NCBI RefSeq assembly: GCF_030812255.1
Contig: NZ_JAUSSH010000004.1
Span: 124,001 to 188,000 of the forward strand
DNA length: 64,000 bases
Direction: 5' to 3'
From: Paeniglutamicibacter psychrophenolicus
Lineage (GTDB): Bacteria; Actinomycetota; Actinomycetes; Actinomycetales; Micrococcaceae
This document shows, in pieces, positions 60,009-64,000 of the stretch. Positions within the stretch are counted from its first letter, which is position 1. The number at the start of each line of letters is the position of its first letter. The translations under genes and the position numbers were made by a program. The notes under the pieces were generated by a model, which saw nothing but the letters and a program-made list of their open reading frames with translations, ran no database searches and had not been told where the DNA came from.

Positions 60009-61339
60009 ATTCCCTCGCCACCCGCCGAAACCTCATTTCGGCAGGCGTGGTGGTCGTGGCAGTCGCCGCGGTCATCGCGCTGTCGGTCTTCCTGTTCCGC
60101 CCGGCCGATGCGGCCAAGGGCGATCCGGTGGAGGCGGGCGTCCCGGTGGCGCTCTCCGCCGCCAACGTTCCTGCCGGCACCAAGCTCGGCGTCGTGCTGA
60201 CGCACGGCTCCGGGTCCGGTGCCGCCTGGAAGGACGCTGCCCAGGGCGCGGCCGTTGCCGCGCACCGCTTCTCCCTGGCGGGCACGCCCGTCACCCTGTC
60301 CACCGCCGATGACCGGGGCACTGCCGAGGGAGCACACAAGGCCGTGGAGAAGCTGGTCTCCGAGAACGTCGCCGGGATCGTGGTGGCCACCGACGGCCCG
60401 CAGGTGCCCGACGCACTCTCCGCCGCGGCGGACGCCGGGGTCCCGGTGCTGCTTCCCTATGACGCGGGCAAGATCGAATCCGCCGGGCCGGCGTGGCGCA
60501 CGGGACCCACGCAGGCGCAGCTGTCCAAGGCCCTGTCCTCGGCCCTGGCCGGCGCCCGGCGCCCGCTGCTCATCGACGCCGGCGGCGGGGCCCCGGATTC
60601 CGTGGACGTCTCCGCAAGCATTTCCTTCGAGCCGGGCGCCGATCCGGAGGCGCTGGCCGCGGATGTGGCCCGCCGCACCGGGGTGGCCGAACCGGCGAAG
60701 GCCGACGGCACCCCGCCACGGGCCCCGGTGGCCAAGCCCGCCGACGCCATCCTGCTCACGGGCAGCCCGGCCCAACAGGCGACCGTGGTCCACGCCCTGC
60801 AATCGGCCAACGTCGCCGTCCCCCTCGTGCTGGCGCCCGGGGCAACCAGCCCCGCTTTCGCCGCCGAGCTTGCCAAGGCCGGCGGCACCGCCTCCGGGCG
60901 GCTGTCCACCGCCGGCGCGGACGCCACGGACGCCGCGGCCCTGCGCCCGGATGACTCCGGACGTGCCATGTCCGGCTTCCTCGCCGGCCTGCGGGTCCTG
61001 GCCCAGGAGCCCGAATCCATGAACCTGACCGGGGATGTGCCCTTTGCCGACCTCGCGCATGCCGCTGACTCGCGCAGCCACGACGCCGTGGTGGCCCTGG
61101 TCCGTGCGGTCTCCGCCGCCGGCAGCAACGATCCTGCCAAGGTCGCCCAGGTCCTCGGAACCCTCGTGCTGGGCCCCGCGGAGGGGATCGCCGGAGGCGC
61201 ACTGGATTTCTCCCGTCCCGACGCCCTGGACGGTGAAGCCGTGGTGCTGCACCTCTCGGACCAGGACCTTGGCCTGCGCCCGCAGGGTTCCTCCGGCGGT
61301 GCGCCGGTCTCCTGGTTCGCGCGCCCGGCCATAGACTGA
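60005..61339 (+). CDS. Membrane-anchored periplasmic-binding-protein-like component
   Basis: A 444-residue protein with one N-terminal membrane helix (LISAGVVVVAVAAVIALSVF) and an external domain. The external part has alternating strands and helices of the type I periplasmic-binding fold: KLGVVLTHGSGSGAAWKDAA, VSENVAGIVVATDGPQVPDA, AADAGVPVLLPYDAG, then ADAILLTGSPAQQATVVHAL. It overlaps the lipoprotein gene by 4 nt and precedes the ATPase gene by 32 nt, so it belongs to the operon. Such a sensor-like protein is unusual in a type VII locus. Role unknown; it may sense a ligand or act as a scaffold (inference). Confidence 0.7.
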   Translation: MNSLATRRNLISAGVVVVAVAAVIALSVFLFRPADAAKGDPVEAGVPVALSAANVPAGTKLGVVLTHGSGSGAAWKDAAQGAAVAAHRFSLAGTPVTLSTADDRGTAEGAHKAVEKLVSENVAGIVVATDGPQVPDALSAAADAGVPVLLPYDAGKIESAGPAWRTGPTQAQLSKALSSALAGARRPLLIDAGGGAPDSVDVSASISFEPGADPEALAADVARRTGVAEPAKADGTPPRAPVAKPADAILLTGSPAQQATVVHALQSANVAVPLVLAPGATSPAFAAELAKAGGTASGRLSTAGADATDAAALRPDDSGRAMSGFLAGLRVLAQEPESMNLTGDVPFADLAHAADSRSHDAVVALVRAVSAAGSNDPAKVAQVLGTLVLGPAEGIAGGALDFSRPDALDGEAVVLHLSDQDLGLRPQGSSGGAPVSWFARPAID

Positions 61340-61371
61340 CCCACAGGCCCCCCCAACGAAAGGAGCGCGCG

Positions 61372-64000
61372 GTGCGCGTGCTGATCCGGACCGATGGCCA
61401 GCGGCTCGACCGGGAGCTTGGCGGCTTCGCTCCAGCCACGACGCTCGCGCAGCTGCTGGTGTCCGCCGGCGCCGCCGCCCCGGCCCCCGGCTCCACGTTG
61501 TACGTGGATGCCACCGCGGTGCCCGCCGACACCCCGCTTGCCGAGTTGCTGCTGCTGGAGGGCAGCACCATCTCCCTGGCCCCGGTCCCGCGCCCGGAAC
61601 CGCTGCGCGGCTGGAGCGCCACTATCTCCGGCGGGCTGGAGGCCGGGGCCATCGTCCCGCTGCCGGCCCACCGCCCGCTGCTGATCGGCCGCTCCCCGCA
61701 GGCGGATCTGGTGCTGGGAACCGAAAGCGCCTCCTGGAACCATGCAAGCCTTCAGCTCGAGGGCGGCGGCGTGCGGGTACGCGACGCCGGCTCGACCAAC
61801 GGCACGTTGCTGGCCGGGGAACCGGTTGACGCCGAGGGCGTGCTGCTCACCGCGCCCGCCACCCTGCTCATGGGCGGCACGACGGTGCTGCTGCGCCCGG
61901 ACCTCGTCGAAAGCCCGGCCCCGGAACCCGGGTCGCTGCACAACCTCACCCCCGCGCACACCGCGCCCTTCAACCGGCCCCCGCGCCCCGGCAACCCGCC
62001 GGAACCCGACCCGCTGTCCCCGCCGGTGCGCAAGGACGTCCCGCCGGCCTCCAAGTTCAGCTACATCACGGTGCTGGCCCCGCTGCTGCTGGCAGGGGCC
62101 ATGGTCCTGATGCTCGGGGACGCCCGCTTCGCGATGTTCGCCGCACTGAGCCCGGTCATGGCCGTGGGCATGTGGTTCGAGCAGAAGCACCGCCGCACCA
62201 GGAACCTCAAGGAAGAGGACGAGCGGTTCACCGCGGCCCTGGACGACTTCGCCGCCGAGATCGCCGAGGCGGCCGCCGCCCAGGCCACGCGCCGCCACGC
62301 CGAAATCCCCGACCCCGCCACCACCATGCGCATCGCCGCGGTGCCCACCACCGGGCTGTGGCAGCGCCGCGCCGGATCGGAAGGCTTCCTGGCGCTGAAC
62401 GCGGGAATCGGCGACGTGCCCTGGGCCCCGAAGCTCGACGACCGCTCCTCCCCCGTACCCGATCCCCTGGTGCGAGAAGCGCTGGCCGCCAGCCGCATCC
62501 CCGCCGCCCCGGTGCGGGTGGACCTCACAGACGCCGGCGTCGTGGGCATCGTCGGGGACCGTACCGGCGCCCTGGCCCTTGCCCGCTCCCTGCTCACCCA
62601 AGCCGCCGTGCACGCCGGGCCGGCGGATTTGTCCGTCGCGGTGTTCTGCGACCGCGGGCGCGCCGGGGAATGGGATTGGGCCTCCTGGCTGCCGCACACC
62701 CGCCGGCTGGGCACCGGCACCACCGAACGCTGGCTCTCCGATGACCGCAAGCGCAGCGCATCCCTGCTCCGTGCCCTGCGCGAGGGACTCGACGACTCCG
62801 CCGGCGGCACCACGCTGCTGGTGCTGGACTCCGAGGTGCTCACCGAGGGCCGCGACGCCCCTGCGCGCGAGTTGCTGGGCCACGGCCGCTCGGTCCCCGG
62901 GCTCGGGAGCCGCGGGCCGGGGCAGGGACCGCGGGTGGCGGGCATCGTGATTGCCGCCTCCGAGCGGCAGCTGCCGGCCTCCTGCACCACCGTGATCACG
63001 GTCGGTGCGGACGCCGCTGCCACGGTGCACGACCTCGGCGAGCTCACTTTCGTTTCCGACGTGGTGCTGGCCGGCATCGGCATCGAGGCAGCCGAGCGCT
63101 GCGCCATGGACCTGGCCCGCTTCGACGACCCGGAACTGGTGGTGCCCGGCGCGGCGCTGCCCTCCCTGGTGCGCCTGCCCGAGCTGCCGGGTATGCCTTC
63201 CCCCGACGCGGCCTCGATCCGCGCCGGGTGGGCCAAGGCCAAGGGCTTCTCCGCCCCCATCGGCACCTCCGAGTCCGGTCCGATATCCCTGGATTTGGTC
63301 AAGGATGGGCCGCACGGGCTGGTGGGCGGCACCACGGGTTCGGGCAAGAGCGAGTTCCTGCGCTCGCTGGTCGCCGGGCTCGCCGCCCGCAACGACGCCA
63401 CCCGGCTGAACTTCATCCTCATCGACTTCAAGGGCGGCGCCGCGTTTGCCGCCTGCGAGGCGCTGCCACACACCATCGGCACCATCTCCAACCTCGACGA
63501 GCAGCTGGCCGACCGCGCCCTGCGCTCGCTGGAGGCGGAGATGGCCCGCCGCCAGCGGATCTTCGCCGCCGCCGGGGAGGACATCGACAACCTCGACGCC
63601 TACCTGGCCACCCACCCGGCCGAACCCATGCCGCGGCTGCTGCTGGTCGTCGACGAGTTCGCAATGCTGGCCAAGGACTTCCCCGAGGTGCTCTCCTCGC
63701 TGGTCTCCGTCGCGGCCGTGGGCCGGACCCTGGGCGTGCACATGATCCTGGCGACCCAGCGCCCCGCCGGCGTGGTGAACGACGACATCCTGGCCAACAC
63801 CAACCTCCGGGTGGCGCTGCGGGTGCAGAGCCGGGACGATTCCTCCAACGTCATCGGCGTGCCGGCGGCCGCGGGCATCACCCGTGCGCAGACCGGTCGG
63901 GCCTACATCAAGCTGGGCCAGGACGAGATCACCGCCGTGCAGACCGCGCTGGTCACCGGGCGCGCGTCGCGGGCCGATGCCGCCGAGCTGGTGCTTGAGG
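61372..64000 (+). CDS. EssC/EccC-like FHA-FtsK type VII secretion ATPase, 3' end beyond window
   Basis: About 876 residues visible. Residues 1-75 form a small ubiquitin-like or FHA-like domain. About 95-175 is an FHA domain (GRSPQADLVL, NHASLQLEG, DAGSTNG). Two membrane helices lie at about 230-268. An FtsK/SpoIIIE ATPase domain follows with Walker A GTTGSGKS (653-660), Walker B LLLVVDEFAML (Asp761-Glu762), and HMILATQRPAGVVNDDI. This is the core motor of type VIIb-like systems. GTG start at 61372 with AAGGAG 6 nt upstream. The frame is open to the window end; at least one more ATPase domain is expected beyond it. Confidence 0.9.
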   Translation, partial: MRVLIRTDGQRLDRELGGFAPATTLAQLLVSAGAAAPAPGSTLYVDATAVPADTPLAELLLLEGSTISLAPVPRPEPLRGWSATISGGLEAGAIVPLPAHRPLLIGRSPQADLVLGTESASWNHASLQLEGGGVRVRDAGSTNGTLLAGEPVDAEGVLLTAPATLLMGGTTVLLRPDLVESPAPEPGSLHNLTPAHTAPFNRPPRPGNPPEPDPLSPPVRKDVPPASKFSYITVLAPLLLAGAMVLMLGDARFAMFAALSPVMAVGMWFEQKHRRTRNLKEEDERFTAALDDFAAEIAEAAAAQATRRHAEIPDPATTMRIAAVPTTGLWQRRAGSEGFLALNAGIGDVPWAPKLDDRSSPVPDPLVREALAASRIPAAPVRVDLTDAGVVGIVGDRTGALALARSLLTQAAVHAGPADLSVAVFCDRGRAGEWDWASWLPHTRRLGTGTTERWLSDDRKRSASLLRALREGLDDSAGGTTLLVLDSEVLTEGRDAPARELLGHGRSVPGLGSRGPGQGPRVAGIVIAASERQLPASCTTVITVGADAAATVHDLGELTFVSDVVLAGIGIEAAERCAMDLARFDDPELVVPGAALPSLVRLPELPGMPSPDAASIRAGWAKAKGFSAPIGTSESGPISLDLVKDGPHGLVGGTTGSGKSEFLRSLVAGLAARNDATRLNFILIDFKGGAAFAACEALPHTIGTISNLDEQLADRALRSLEAEMARRQRIFAAAGEDIDNLDAYLATHPAEPMPRLLLVVDEFAMLAKDFPEVLSSLVSVAAVGRTLGVHMILATQRPAGVVNDDILANTNLRVALRVQSRDDSSNVIGVPAAAGITRAQTGRAYIKLGQDEITAVQTALVTGRASRADAAELVLE

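Noticed and set aside
60457-63741. 1094-residue minus-strand open frame
   Set aside because: Antisense to the type VII operon, whose genes have clear membrane, FHA and Walker motifs and coupled starts.

Overview
The window comes from a high-GC Gram-positive actinobacterium. The evidence is high-GC codon use, several GTG starts, two surface proteins with the LAxTG (sortase E type) sorting signal, actinobacterial SAM riboswitches and an ESX/type VII-like ATPase. Gene content resembles the Micrococcaceae (Arthrobacter / Paeniglutamicibacter group); the genus is inference. I saw no rRNA, tRNA, CRISPR array or prophage.

Layout. (1) 1-11.3 kb: end of a YjbR-like gene, then a 3514-residue wall-anchored surface protein built from ten ~240-residue repeats. 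(2) 11.3-26.7 kb: a sulfur block. A seven-gene minus-strand unit (peptide-type ABC importer, DszC/SfnB-like flavoprotein, DszA/NtaA-like monooxygenase, CoA-binding protein) lies behind one SAM riboswitch. A second DszC-like/DszA-like pair lies behind another, and a divergent acetyl-CoA synthetase behind a third. A DUF1345 membrane gene with a probable frameshift lies between. (3) 27-36 kb: katG, then a flavoprotein, a methyltransferase-like membrane protein and a LuxR regulator. Their likely operon is split by a complete 1.7 kb insertion sequence with 15-bp target duplications and arrays of 24-bp boxes at both ends. (4) 36-48 kb: metY plus a second CoA-binding protein behind a fourth SAM riboswitch, then mostly housekeeping genes (carbon-nitrogen hydrolase, MFS pump, purA, tdk, kynU with a divergent Lrp regulator, SRPBCC protein). 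(5) 47-64 kb: a second LAxTG protein, a hypothetical gene and a decayed gene, then a type VII secretion/RHS toxin island. The island has a candidate immunity gene, a 1822-residue RHS toxin and a WXG100 protein on the minus strand. A divergent operon on the plus strand encodes a coiled-coil lipoprotein, a membrane-anchored periplasmic-binding-like protein and an FHA-FtsK ATPase that runs off the window.

Two themes stand out. First, four SAM riboswitches place organosulfur uptake, oxidative desulfurisation, homocysteine synthesis and acetyl-CoA supply under one signal. In each case the ribosome-binding site sits in the closing stem of the aptamer or in a nearby hairpin, which points to translational control. 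Second, the RHS toxin carries an ESX-like N-terminus and lies beside a WXG100 gene and an EssC/EccC-like ATPase operon that includes two accessory envelope proteins I cannot place in a described system.
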